Origin: Rhodospirillaceae bacterium
GTDB lineage: Bacteria > Pseudomonadota > Alphaproteobacteria > UBA8366
Assembly (NCBI GenBank): GCA_002711555.1
Contig: PARQ01000031.1
Coordinates: 1-27,021 of the forward strand
Length of the DNA: 27,021 nucleotides
Direction of reading: 5' to 3'
This document shows, piece by piece, positions 15,843 to 24,376 of the stretch (within the stretch, counting starts at the first letter, position 1; every line of letters begins with the position of its first letter). The notes under the pieces were generated by a model. That model was not told the DNA's origin. It did not search any database and saw only the letters and a program-made list of their open reading frames with translations. The position numbers were made by a program, and so were the translations under genes.

Positions 15843-17396
15843 ATGGTAAAAAGTTCAGTAATACTCACCTCCATCATAGAGACAGCCAATGGAAAACTCG
15901 AGGGCCATATTACAGAGGGTGTTCATACATTTAAGGGCATTCCTTACGGCCGGGCGCCAATAGGGAGTCGACGCTGGCGCAGAGCCACACCTCCTGACAG
16001 TTGGACTGGAACAAAAACAGCTTTGACGTTCTGCGACCGCGCACCTCAGATTGATCGTGTCAGACGCAGCGCCAATGCTTGGATCCGCGACCCAGGGCCA
16101 AAGAGCGAGAATTGCTTATGCCTCAACGTTTACACTGCTTCTGTCGAAGGCAATCAACCGGTAATGGTTTATCTTCACGGTGGAGGCTTTCGATATGGGT
16201 CGGGTGCTGCCGCTGGGCTTGACGGGACCAAGCTTTCAAAAACCGGAAATGTGGTTGTAATCACGCTAAACCATCGGCTTAATATCTTTGGGTTTGCTAA
16301 CTTTTCTGATTTTGGGGGGCAAGAATTCTCCGATACAACGAATCTTGGCATGTTAGACATAGTCGATGCCCTCACATGGATCAGAGATAATATCAAAGCC
16401 TTTGGAGGCGATCCTAATAATGTGACCATATTTGGCCAATCCGGAGGTGGCTGCAAAGTTGCTGCACTAATGGCCATGTCAAGCGCCAAAGGACTATTCC
16501 ACAAGGCAATAATGCAGAGCTCTTCCGCGCACATGAGGTTGGCGACGCTGGAAGACACCGATCGAGTAACCCATAGCGTTGTTCGACAGCTTAAGGTCAC
16601 CGACATGAAAATGCTTCAAAAGCTACCTTGGGAAACAGTATTCGATGGGTATTTAAAAGCGGTTGCGGAAAACTTTGGTAATGATTGTTTTCGTCCCTCT
16701 GTTGATGAAATCGTTATTGCACACAATCCGTTCGAGAGTGAGTCACTCGACCTTTCTCGAGATATTCCACTAATGATCGGCACTGCGGAGACTGAAAAAA
16801 GTTTTTATGATATCATACTACCTCCAGATCAAATTTCTCTGACTGAACAACAGCTTCATGACAAAGTCGCAGCTTTTGTGGGAGTAACGGATGCACGTGG
16901 ATTGATAAGCAAGTACCGTCAGGGGCGAAAAGAAGAAACTCTGCGCGACATATTCAATCGTATCACATCTGACCAAATGTACCGCCGCAATTGTATAGAA
17001 GCAGCGGAGAGGAAGTCGGCCAGTAACGGAAAAAAAGTCTGGCTCTATGAATTTACCTTTCGTATTCCGGCGTTGGGTGGAAGCCTTAAATCACCTCACA
17101 CGATGTGTTTGCCGTTTGTATTCGGAACAACGGATATAGCCAAAAATTTTGTCGGAGTCGGAGCTGAACAAAACCAATTAACCAAAATCGTACAAGGGGC
17201 CTGGTCCTCCTTTGCGCACACTGGTGATCCTAACCATTCCGGAATGCCATCTTGGCCTCCCTATCAAGTCAACACCCGGCCAACAATGCTATTTGATAAT
17301 CCATGCACCGTTGTTGAAAATCCTAAGGCGGATGACCGAACCACCATAATGGCTTGCCCACCATTTATTACAGATCGAATGAACCGCGTGCCGTAA
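15843..17396 (+). CDS. Type B carboxylesterase (cholinesterase-like lipase)
   Basis: A 517-residue alpha/beta hydrolase of the type B carboxylesterase family, which cleaves carboxylic esters. The family start ETANGKLEGHITEGVHTFKGIPYG is followed by ENCLCLNVYT, the oxyanion motif HGGGF at 112-116, and the nucleophile elbow FGQSGGG with Ser200. The acid is probably the Glu in IGTAETEKSF, and the His lies in SPHTMCLPFVFG. No signal peptide is visible, so it may be cytoplasmic. ATG 15843 was chosen because AAGGA (15831-15835) lies 7 bases upstream. An in-frame ATG at 15777 adds 22 residues without a ribosome site. The gene converges on the MATE gene with 17 bases between. The substrate is unknown. 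Confidence 0.9.
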   Translation: MVKSSVILTSIIETANGKLEGHITEGVHTFKGIPYGRAPIGSRRWRRATPPDSWTGTKTALTFCDRAPQIDRVRRSANAWIRDPGPKSENCLCLNVYTASVEGNQPVMVYLHGGGFRYGSGAAAGLDGTKLSKTGNVVVITLNHRLNIFGFANFSDFGGQEFSDTTNLGMLDIVDALTWIRDNIKAFGGDPNNVTIFGQSGGGCKVAALMAMSSAKGLFHKAIMQSSSAHMRLATLEDTDRVTHSVVRQLKVTDMKMLQKLPWETVFDGYLKAVAENFGNDCFRPSVDEIVIAHNPFESESLDLSRDIPLMIGTAETEKSFYDIILPPDQISLTEQQLHDKVAAFVGVTDARGLISKYRQGRKEETLRDIFNRITSDQMYRRNCIEAAERKSASNGKKVWLYEFTFRIPALGGSLKSPHTMCLPFVFGTTDIAKNFVGVGAEQNQLTKIVQGAWSSFAHTGDPNHSGMPSWPPYQVNTRPTMLFDNPCTVVENPKADDRTTIMACPPFITDRMNRVP

Positions 17397-17413
17397 CTGG
17401 ATAACGAAGAACT

Positions 17414-18799
17414 TTATTCATAATTAGAACTTAATACCGTTGGCATGTAACATTTTTTCTGAAGATAAAGAAATCGCACTGTAAGCAATATGGCTGCCGC
17501 AGAAAGCCCTGCAACGAAACCAATCCATAACCCTGTTGCTCCTAGTTCTGTCTTGAACGCAAGTATCACCCCAAGGCCAAGCCCAAAAACCCAATAGCTA
17601 AGAGCTGCAATTAGCATGGGCCGGAATGTATCATTGAGCCCCCGTAGCGCACCGGCAATAACAGCTTGGATACCATCAGCTAATTGAAAAAATGCTGCAA
17701 ATAATAAAAATGAGACAGCAAGTTCCATAACTGGAACGTTAAAAGTAAGACTTTGGTCAATGAAAATTGATGCAAAAGTCTCCGGGATAATCAATATCAA
17801 CACTGTGGCGGCGCTCATAAAAATTAATGCTACTGCACTAACCATCCAACCTATACGATAAGTTGTAACAATGTCTTGTCTTCCTACTGCCTGCCCTACC
17901 AAAACCGTAGCCGCCTGACCAAGCCCCATTGGGACCATATATGATATATGCGGCAGCTGAATGGCAATCATATGCGCCGCCAATGCAGTGACGCCAAATA
18001 GTCCCATTACAAATGCAACGGCGATAAAAAAACCCGCTTCCATTAAACTCATTGCGGCAATGGGGAGACCAATACGAAATATTCTTTTAAAAACCAACCA
18101 ATCTGGACGGAAAAATTGGGAAAGAATTCTATAATTTCGGTAAGGCTTTAGTCGAACTGTTAATACTAATAAAAATCCAAACATAAATACGTTCACCGAA
18201 GTTGTTGATATGCCGGCACCGATTAATTCAAGTCTTGGCAATCCGAATTTGCCAAATATCAGGGCATAATCTAAGAACGCATTGAGAAACACACCGGTCA
18301 ACATTATCCAAAACGCAACCATTGGCCTGTTTAGTGCTGATACAAAATTACGAAGTACCGTGAACGCAACGGCAAAGGGAAGACTCCATTTAAGAGTGCT
18401 CATGTAAGAATTTGCATGTGGCAAAGCGGCGGCTGGCTGACCAATTAAAACAAGAAACCATTCTAAGAATGATAAAGCAGCGACGCATGGAAACGTAAGA
18501 AAAAAAGCAACCCATAAACCCTGGCGGATCACGCGACGCACCATGTTTTTTTTACCGGCCCCATAATGCTGCGCTGCGAGGGAAGCCGTTGAGGCAGTCA
18601 AACCTACACAGCTGACATAAATGATAAAATACACCATTAGACTAAGCGTTGCTCCAGCGAGCTCTTTGGAACCTAAGTGCCCTATCATTGCTGTATCGGT
18701 AGCAAGCATTGCGACCCAAGCTAGCTGGGTCAGCACCAACGGACATGCAAGTCGAAACATCTCCGATAGTTCTGAAAATATATGTTGAGGCAACAACAT
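17414..18799 (-). CDS. MATE-family multidrug/Na+ antiporter (NorM-like)
   Basis: A 461-residue inner-membrane protein with about 12 hydrophobic segments in two similar halves, the standard MATE size and layout. Typical features are an N-terminal LACPLVLTQLAWVAMLATDTAMIGHLGSKELAGA and a second-half GLPIAAMSLMEAGFF with VTALAAHMIAIQLPHISYMVPMGLGQAATVLVGQAVGR. These proteins export cationic drugs or metabolites in exchange for Na+ or H+. The ATG start at 18799 has a weak GAG upstream. The gene is followed convergently by the carboxylesterase and preceded by the same-strand ThDP enzyme after 114 bases, so it could be a separate unit. The exported substrate cannot be predicted. Confidence 0.92.
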   Translation of the reverse strand: MLLPQHIFSELSEMFRLACPLVLTQLAWVAMLATDTAMIGHLGSKELAGATLSLMVYFIIYVSCVGLTASTASLAAQHYGAGKKNMVRRVIRQGLWVAFFLTFPCVAALSFLEWFLVLIGQPAAALPHANSYMSTLKWSLPFAVAFTVLRNFVSALNRPMVAFWIMLTGVFLNAFLDYALIFGKFGLPRLELIGAGISTTSVNVFMFGFLLVLTVRLKPYRNYRILSQFFRPDWLVFKRIFRIGLPIAAMSLMEAGFFIAVAFVMGLFGVTALAAHMIAIQLPHISYMVPMGLGQAATVLVGQAVGRQDIVTTYRIGWMVSAVALIFMSAATVLILIIPETFASIFIDQSLTFNVPVMELAVSFLLFAAFFQLADGIQAVIAGALRGLNDTFRPMLIAALSYWVFGLGLGVILAFKTELGATGLWIGFVAGLSAAAILLTVRFLYLQKKCYMPTVLSSNYE

Positions 18800-18913
18800 G
18801 ACAGACTCAAACCATAGTAATTATTATTCAAAGACGAATGCTGTAGATATTGATTTTCAGCGACTACGATATTGAGATTATTTTATTTTCTAAAAATGTA
18901 TCGTGGGTGAACG

Positions 18914-20602
18914 TTATTTATTTTTATTGGATAACTCCCTCAAAGCTTTTAGCGTGGTACGCGTCGATATCATATCAGGATCTATACGGAGTTCTAAGAG
19001 GGCTATTTTGCCTGCACCGATAGCACGCTCAAAAGCTGGAGCAAAATCCTCGGTTCGCTCAACAACCTCACCAAACCCTCCAAAACTCTCCGACCATTTC
19101 GCAAAATCTGGATTAGACAATTCTGTCGCAACATCACGTCCCGGGTAATCTCTGTCCTGATGCATGCGTATGGTGCCGTACATATTATTGTTGATGATTA
19201 TAATTATGGGATCGATACCGTGTTGAATCGCTGCTGCAAATTCCTGTCCCGACATCATCGCACCACCATCGCCCGCAAAACCAAGCACAATCCTATTTGG
19301 ATATGTTGCTCGCGCAGCGATAGCGGCTGGTATCCCATAACCCATAGCACCGGATGTCGGCGCAAGCTGCGTCCTATAACGTCTGTAACGATAGAAGCGC
19401 TGCGGCCAACCTGAAAAATTCCCAGCATCGTTCGCAAGTATTGCATCTTCTGGGAGAACCTCATTCAAATATCTTATGACCGAATGCATGTCGAGCTTAC
19501 CCACCATTGGAATTGAAGGCTCCCAATTTGCAAGCTGTTCAGAACGAAGAGTTCTAGTCCATTCAGCCCAAGACGGATTTTTAATCGCTGGCATTTCCAT
19601 TACGGCACGAGCAAAACTTTCCATAGATGCGACAATTGGTAGTTCTGGAGTGTAAACTCGTCCTAATTCGCCCGGCTCCATGTATACATGCACCAAATTC
19701 TGTTTTGGTGTAGGTATGTCCAATAATTCGTAGATAGAGGTTGTCATTTCACCCATTCTTGCGCCGACAACAAGTAACAGATCGGCCTCTTTTATACGGC
19801 TGGCAAGCTTGGGATTTACCGTAGTTCCCAGTTCGCCTGCATAACAACAGTGCTCATTATCAATAAAATCCTGACAGCGAAAAGATGTTGTTACTGGAAT
19901 TTGATTAGCGATTGCGAATGTTTCAAAATTAGCGCAAGCCTCTGGTGACCATCCGCCTCCTCCAAGCACCGCCAAAGGCCTGCTCGCCCCTTCAAGCATG
20001 CCTTTTAGAGCCTCTATATCACTCAAAGCTGCATTCGGGCGGGCAATTTTATAAGGTTTTGCATCAGCGGCTGAGGTGAGATCACGCAGCATATCCTCCG
20101 GCAAAGCAACAGCTACTGGACCAGGACGCCCTGACATAGCCCGGTGGAAAGCTTGAGCAACTAATTCTGGAATTCTATCGGCATTGTCAATCTGAACGAC
20201 CCATTTACAAAGCGCCCCGTAAAATTGGTGATAGTCTACTTCCTGGAAGGCCTCTCTATATTCTTGGTTACGAGCGACCTGCCCTATAAAAATCAACATG
20301 GGACTTGAGTCTTGCATGGCGGTATGAACGCCTATCGAAGCATTACAAGCACCTGGCGCCCGAGTGACCATGGCTATTCCTGGCTTACCCGTTAGCTTCG
20401 CATATGCATCAGCCATGTTAGTTACACCTCCCTCCTGACGGCAGGTCATAATTTTCATGGTGTTTTGAGCATCATGCATCGCATCGAGGGCAGCTAAATA
20501 ACTCTCCCCGGGCAGGCAAAATATAGTGTCCACACCATGAACCCTTAGTTGATCTATTAATATCTGACCACCGGTTCTCAGCTTTTCGTTATCTACAGCC
20601 AT
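18914..20602 (-). CDS. Thiamine diphosphate-dependent enzyme, acetolactate synthase-like
   Basis: A 562-residue member of the ThDP decarboxylase/carboligase superfamily. The N-terminal pyrimidine-binding domain has the catalytic-type glutamate in LPGESYLAALDAM (Glu33), then GVTNMADAYAKLTGKPGIAMVTRAPGACN. The central domain shows LAVLGGGGWSPEA. The C-terminal PP domain has GAMGYGIPAAIAA and the cofactor motif GDGGAMMSGQEF, closing with NNNMYG. No regulatory subunit gene (ilvH) is adjacent, so a catabolic or carboligase role is as likely as branched-chain amino acid synthesis. ATG 20602 was preferred because GGAG (20614-20611) lies 8 bases upstream; ATG 20629 would add nine residues. The gene is divergent from slyX. 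Confidence 0.88.
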   Translation of the reverse strand: MAVDNEKLRTGGQILIDQLRVHGVDTIFCLPGESYLAALDAMHDAQNTMKIMTCRQEGGVTNMADAYAKLTGKPGIAMVTRAPGACNASIGVHTAMQDSSPMLIFIGQVARNQEYREAFQEVDYHQFYGALCKWVVQIDNADRIPELVAQAFHRAMSGRPGPVAVALPEDMLRDLTSAADAKPYKIARPNAALSDIEALKGMLEGASRPLAVLGGGGWSPEACANFETFAIANQIPVTTSFRCQDFIDNEHCCYAGELGTTVNPKLASRIKEADLLLVVGARMGEMTTSIYELLDIPTPKQNLVHVYMEPGELGRVYTPELPIVASMESFARAVMEMPAIKNPSWAEWTRTLRSEQLANWEPSIPMVGKLDMHSVIRYLNEVLPEDAILANDAGNFSGWPQRFYRYRRYRTQLAPTSGAMGYGIPAAIAARATYPNRIVLGFAGDGGAMMSGQEFAAAIQHGIDPIIIIINNNMYGTIRMHQDRDYPGRDVATELSNPDFAKWSESFGGFGEVVERTEDFAPAFERAIGAGKIALLELRIDPDMISTRTTLKALRELSNKNK

Positions 20603-20722
20603 GCCGTCAACTCCAATCTTTTGAGTCATTACGCATCATTTTTAAATGCTATCGTATTTTCATGTCTTGTTTACAGAACCCTGTTTATCGCATTTTGCCC
20701 TTGAGGATAACCGGAGAATATT

Positions 20723-20941
20723 ATGAAGAAAAATACTACTGCCTGCCGCATCTCTGAACTTGAACAGCAATTGGCACATCAGGAAAATACTATCGAGGAA
20801 TTGAATGCCAGCGTTATTGAACAATGGCAATTGATAAAAAACCTGGAAGACAAATTAATACATCTCCAGGATCGGCTGCTCAGCATAGAGGCTGGCCAAT
20901 CTTTGAAAGAATTCAAAGATGAGCTGCCACCCCATTATTAA
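20723..20941 (+). CDS. slyX: SlyX family protein
   Basis: A 72-residue coiled-coil protein with the SlyX pattern: RISELEQQLAHQENTIEELNASVIEQ, a second heptad stretch through LEDKLIHLQDRLLSI, and the conserved C-terminus ELPPHY. GGAG lies 6 bases before ATG 20723. SlyX is a widespread small cytoplasmic protein of unknown function. It stands alone here, divergent from the ThDP enzyme gene and 295 bases upstream of the NlpC/P60 gene. Confidence 0.92.
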   Translation: MKKNTTACRISELEQQLAHQENTIEELNASVIEQWQLIKNLEDKLIHLQDRLLSIEAGQSLKEFKDELPPHY

Positions 20942-20951
20942 TTCCTACACA

Positions 20952-20981
20952 AAGAAAGAGTTGTATGAGTTTCTCTTTCTT
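20952..20981 (+). terminator. Weak hairpin after slyX
   Basis: AAGAAAGAG (20952-20960) and CTCTTTCTT (20973-20981) form a 9-bp stem with a 12-base loop just after the slyX stop. It is not followed by a T run, so termination is uncertain. Confidence 0.35.
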
Positions 20982-21049
20982 ATCTCCAAAATGACTTTGT
21001 AGATAAATTTTAAGCAGGGGTGATGCTACGTGCCAGAGAACAGGTAGCG

Positions 21050-21082
21050 AAAGATTTTGATAAATACGCCATCAAAATTTTT
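21050..21082 (+). terminator. AT-rich hairpin with T tail upstream of the NlpC/P60 gene
   Basis: Bases 21050-21061 pair with 21071-21082 over 12 positions (one G-U), enclosing the loop AAATACGCC and ending in a run of five T. It may end slyX transcription. The remaining gap to 21236 is AT-rich and holds two TATTCATGTA direct repeats (21092-21101, 21116-21125) flanking a TATAAT at 21111, possibly a promoter for the next unit. Confidence 0.4.
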
Positions 21083-21236
21083 CTCCCAGAGTATTCATGT
21101 AAGCATCAATTATAATATTCATGTAGGAAAAGATTATTAACCCTTTAGCTCATACTAATTGTATTCATCCAACTCACATGATTAAAAATATAGTAAGAAA
21201 ACCTTTAATGACCCAAATGCTGCAAGCGCTGACATT

Positions 21237-22082
21237 ATGAGCATCACTGAAAATTATGACAAACGGCTTCATCCAATTCGCGCGGACGGCTCTTACGCTA
21301 AACCTATCGATACAGCCCAAGTGGTAACTGGCCATACCGTATTGCGAGGTTTGCCAAAAAAAAATGCGCCCATCGAAAGTCAATTACTTTACGGTGAACG
21401 GGTGGACATTTTTGAAAAATCTGAACAATTTACGTGGGTAAGGAATAGAACTGACGGATATATCGGGTATGTGGCCTCAAATGCTCTAGATAAAATAGTT
21501 GCGCCACCCAAGCATCGTGTAAGCGCTCTTCGGACCTTCTTATATCCAAAGCCCGATCTTAAAACTCAGCCATTAGACCTGATTAGCCTGACAAGCACAG
21601 TCCATATTAACGAAGAGAAAAATGGTTTTGGCAAAACTCCCCATGGTTGGGTTTGGAGTGCCCATTTATCACCCATTGATCAATATGAAACCAACCTTAC
21701 TGCAGTCGCCTGTGCATTTCTGGGCACACCATATTTATGGGGCGGGCGAACTAGCATCGGATTGGATTGTTCCGCACTGGTTCAACTAGCACTCGCTAGC
21801 TGCGGCTTGAAATTACCAAGAGATACAGACTTACAGGAACATGCCTTGCCAGAAGTCAAAGATTGGTCCGGCAATGAAGAAGATCTTATGCCAGGTGATC
21901 TTATTTATTGGTCGGGACACGTCGCTCTTTCGCTCGGACAGGGCCGCTTAATCCATGCCAACGCTACGCATATGGCGGTAACAGCAGACATGTTTGAAGA
22001 AGTTGTGTCCCGCATACGAAACGAAAATGGAGGCACAATAACTAGCATCCGTCGTTCACCACATTCACCTGAAAATAACTAG
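21237..22082 (+). CDS. NlpC/P60-family cysteine peptidase with SH3-like domains
   Basis: A 281-residue protein with bacterial SH3-like sequence in the first half (YGERVDIFEKSEQFTWVRN, GYIGYVASNALDKI at about 52-87; a second unit to about 145) and an NlpC/P60 domain in the second. Cys178 in GLDCSALVQ is the nucleophile, His228 lies in WSGHVALSLG and His240 in GRLIHANA, the expected Cys/His arrangement. Enzymes of this family cut gamma-D-glutamyl-diamino acid bonds of peptidoglycan peptides. There is no signal peptide, so cytoplasmic muropeptide recycling is possible. The ATG at 21237 overlaps the stop of a 10-codon upstream frame and lacks an obvious ribosome site. The PaaG-like gene follows after 12 bases. 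Confidence 0.9.
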   Translation: MSITENYDKRLHPIRADGSYAKPIDTAQVVTGHTVLRGLPKKNAPIESQLLYGERVDIFEKSEQFTWVRNRTDGYIGYVASNALDKIVAPPKHRVSALRTFLYPKPDLKTQPLDLISLTSTVHINEEKNGFGKTPHGWVWSAHLSPIDQYETNLTAVACAFLGTPYLWGGRTSIGLDCSALVQLALASCGLKLPRDTDLQEHALPEVKDWSGNEEDLMPGDLIYWSGHVALSLGQGRLIHANATHMAVTADMFEEVVSRIRNENGGTITSIRRSPHSPENN

Positions 22083-22094
22083 GGAATAGATGCC

Positions 22095-22886
22095 ATGAAA
22101 TACAGTTGTATCCGAAACCAAATAGAAGATGGAGTTTCAATAATTACGTTTAATAGGCCCGATAAATTAGGCGCTATGAATGCGCAAATGATGGCAGAAA
22201 CCTTACATGCAATGGAAAAAGCCTCTGAAAATGAAGACGTACGTTGCATAATCTTAACCGGTACAGGTCGTGGTTTTTGTTCTGGACAGGACTTAAATGA
22301 CCGAATTAAACAAAAAACCGGGAAGAAGCGCGATCTGGGCGTCACGCTAGACGAAGGCTACAATAGATTTGCGCGTAAAGTCCGTTCACTCCGGATACCA
22401 ATTGTTGTTGCAGTGAATGGAATTGCAGCCGGTGCTGGCTCTAGCATTGCATTATTAGGAGATATCGTTATTGCCGCAAAATCCGCAAGCTTTATTCAAG
22501 CTTTCGTCCGCATTGGTTTGGTGCCCGATTGTGGAGGCACCTATGCGCTCCCGAGACTGGTGGGTAGAGCTCGTGCCCTCGGCATGGCATTACTGGGAGA
22601 CACGATTGATGCAAAAACAGCTGCCGAATGGGGCCTTATATGGAAGGTTAGCGAAGACGAAGACTTAATGGCGGATGCTCTTTTAATCGCTAAAAAACTC
22701 GCTTCAGGTCCAACAAAATCCTACGCACTCATTCGCCAGGCAATTGACGCAGCAGATACTAACTCATTTAATGAGCAATTAGACTTTGAAATGCAATGCC
22801 AAAGGGCCGCCGGATATACCGAAGACCACGCGGAGGGTGTCAGCGCTTTCATTGAGAAGCGGCCCCCCAGTTTTAAAGGTCAATGA
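22095..22886 (+). CDS. paaG: Enoyl-CoA hydratase/isomerase, PaaG-like
   Basis: A 263-residue crotonase-fold protein. The oxyanion-hole parts are GRGFCSGQDLNDR (60-70) and NGIAAGAGSSIAL (108-120). The catalytic region LVPDCGGTYALPRLVGRARA carries Asp145 in the position of the PaaG aspartate, and the usual hydratase glutamate pair is not evident. This pattern matches 2-(1,2-epoxy-1,2-dihydrophenyl)acetyl-CoA isomerase of phenylacetate degradation more than a plain hydratase. Length also fits. The gene follows the NlpC/P60 gene by 12 bases and was likely transcribed with it. No other paa genes are in the window, so the pathway is inferred only from this enzyme. Confidence 0.8.
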   Translation: MKYSCIRNQIEDGVSIITFNRPDKLGAMNAQMMAETLHAMEKASENEDVRCIILTGTGRGFCSGQDLNDRIKQKTGKKRDLGVTLDEGYNRFARKVRSLRIPIVVAVNGIAAGAGSSIALLGDIVIAAKSASFIQAFVRIGLVPDCGGTYALPRLVGRARALGMALLGDTIDAKTAAEWGLIWKVSEDEDLMADALLIAKKLASGPTKSYALIRQAIDAADTNSFNEQLDFEMQCQRAAGYTEDHAEGVSAFIEKRPPSFKGQ

Positions 22887-22891
22887 TCGAT

Positions 22892-22920
22892 GGTTTGCTT
22901 ACAAACCGTTTGGTTTCGTT
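22892..22920 (+). terminator. Candidate terminator after the paaG-like gene
   Basis: GGTTTG (22892-22897) and CAAACC (22902-22907) form a 6-bp stem with a CTTA loop, 5 bases after the stop, followed by T-rich sequence (GTTTGGTTTCGTT). A short alternative stem AAACC/GGTTT overlaps it. The stem is weak. Confidence 0.35.
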
Positions 22921-23009
22921 AACCCGATGCTCGAAGAGTATCTCACTGACAATGAATAGGTTCATACCTGTCGCATGTTGTTTTTTCCGGGGCACTCAAA
23001 TTCTTTTCT

Positions 23010-24215
23010 TTATTTCGTCCCAATCACCAACCTTTGCCCCATCCACAGGTGTCCAAGCAGAAGAGCTCCACCTCCACCGATTGCAGATAAGACAGCCATT
23101 AGCCAATAGCTTGCTCCGCCGAATTCAGCGAAAATGTAGCCTGCTAAAGGTAGTGCAATTGCAAAAGCTAATCCCATTGCAATGGCATTAAACAATGCTT
23201 GCGCCGAGGCAGCTAATTCCTCAGGTGCAGCTTGCTTTAGGAACTCCATAGCGCCTAGGTATGCCGCACCAAAAGTAAATGCATGCAGTAACTGCGCAAA
23301 CCCTATAATCCAAATATTTAACGATAGCCCAGTCAATGTCCAACGCAGCACGCCCGCCACGGCAGCAAAAATCATTAGCCCTACCGGCCCGTAACGGCCA
23401 TTCAATTTTGTCCCGAACCAAAACAAGATTATCTCAGCTATAACCCCTTCGACCCAAAGAAGAGCGATAGTAGTCTTTGAGATACCGTTCTCAATCCAAT
23501 ATATGGTACCGAAACCATAAAGGATCGCATGACTAGTCTGTAAAAATGCGATTGTTACGATGAATAGCGCGAAAGTTGGCTGAAAAAGAAGGCGGAAGGT
23601 AGCAGTCCAGTGCAGCACCTTGGGTTCAACTCGGGTATCAGGTAAGAACCAACACCCAACCACAATAAAAAAAGATAACGCAATTATAGCCCAGAGTATT
23701 GCTTCGGAAGAGGTGTTTTCCAGCATTAGGCCCGCGAGTAAAACAGTAATAATAAAACTCGCTGAGCCCCAAAGACGAACTCGACCATAATCAACTTCGG
23801 ATCGCTGGGCATTAATGATAGTTAACGAGTCCCCAAGTGGCCCGATCGGTGCCTGAAATGCTGCAACTACGACCCCGATAAAAGCAAAGGCCCAGAAGCT
23901 GTCTAAATATAAATAAAGCCAATAAGAGAAAAACATCCCGACAGCAAGAGCAATCATAATTCTGCGGCGCTCACCAAATCGGTCAGCAAAGCGCGCAATC
24001 AATGGGCCCGATAAAAACCCAACCCAGAAACGAAGTCCCATTAGCCATCCGATCTCTGGAGTGCTAAACCCACGACCCTCTAGAAAAACTTGCCACCAAG
24101 GAAATTGCACACCACCTTTTGCAAAGTTAGCCGTATAATATGCTGCAAGACGCACCGAGATCGTCCGCCTGGATTTATTGTCAGGAACATTTTGTGAGGG
24201 TAGTTTTTTTTGCAT
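23010..24215 (-). CDS. MFS transporter, HcaT/nucleoside-symporter-like
   Basis: A 401-residue membrane protein with about 12 hydrophobic segments. The sequence shows the MFS loop RFADRFGERRR between TM2 and TM3, and DYGRVRLWGSASFIITVLLAG in TM5, as seen in the 3-phenylpropionate transporter (HcaT)/LacY-related branch. The N-terminus holds AAYYTANFAKGGVQFPWWQVFLEGRGFSTPEIG. It probably imports a small organic acid or nucleoside with H+; the nearby acyl-CoA genes make an aromatic acid conceivable but not shown. ATG 24215 has no clear ribosome site. The gene converges on the paaG-like gene and lies 161 bases beyond the end of the same-strand RND gene. Confidence 0.88.
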   Translation of the reverse strand: MQKKLPSQNVPDNKSRRTISVRLAAYYTANFAKGGVQFPWWQVFLEGRGFSTPEIGWLMGLRFWVGFLSGPLIARFADRFGERRRIMIALAVGMFFSYWLYLYLDSFWAFAFIGVVVAAFQAPIGPLGDSLTIINAQRSEVDYGRVRLWGSASFIITVLLAGLMLENTSSEAILWAIIALSFFIVVGCWFLPDTRVEPKVLHWTATFRLLFQPTFALFIVTIAFLQTSHAILYGFGTIYWIENGISKTTIALLWVEGVIAEIILFWFGTKLNGRYGPVGLMIFAAVAGVLRWTLTGLSLNIWIIGFAQLLHAFTFGAAYLGAMEFLKQAAPEELAASAQALFNAIAMGLAFAIALPLAGYIFAEFGGASYWLMAVLSAIGGGGALLLGHLWMGQRLVIGTK

Positions 24216-24376
24216 AAAGAATTACATGCCACTATCGAAATTTTACAAACTCAATTTTGATCTTCTGAGCTCGAGCTAGACAAAATCAATGCACTAAGGA
24301 TTGAGTGAGATCTTTACAAATAGGTGTACAACGGAATAAACACATTCTGATTATTGGGAGAAATGACAAATGGAGA

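Noticed and set aside
24268..24277. Perfect 10-bp palindrome AGCTCGAGCT between the RND and MFS genes
   Set aside because: A single short palindrome without flanking symmetry, T run or second copy is not enough to call an operator or terminator.
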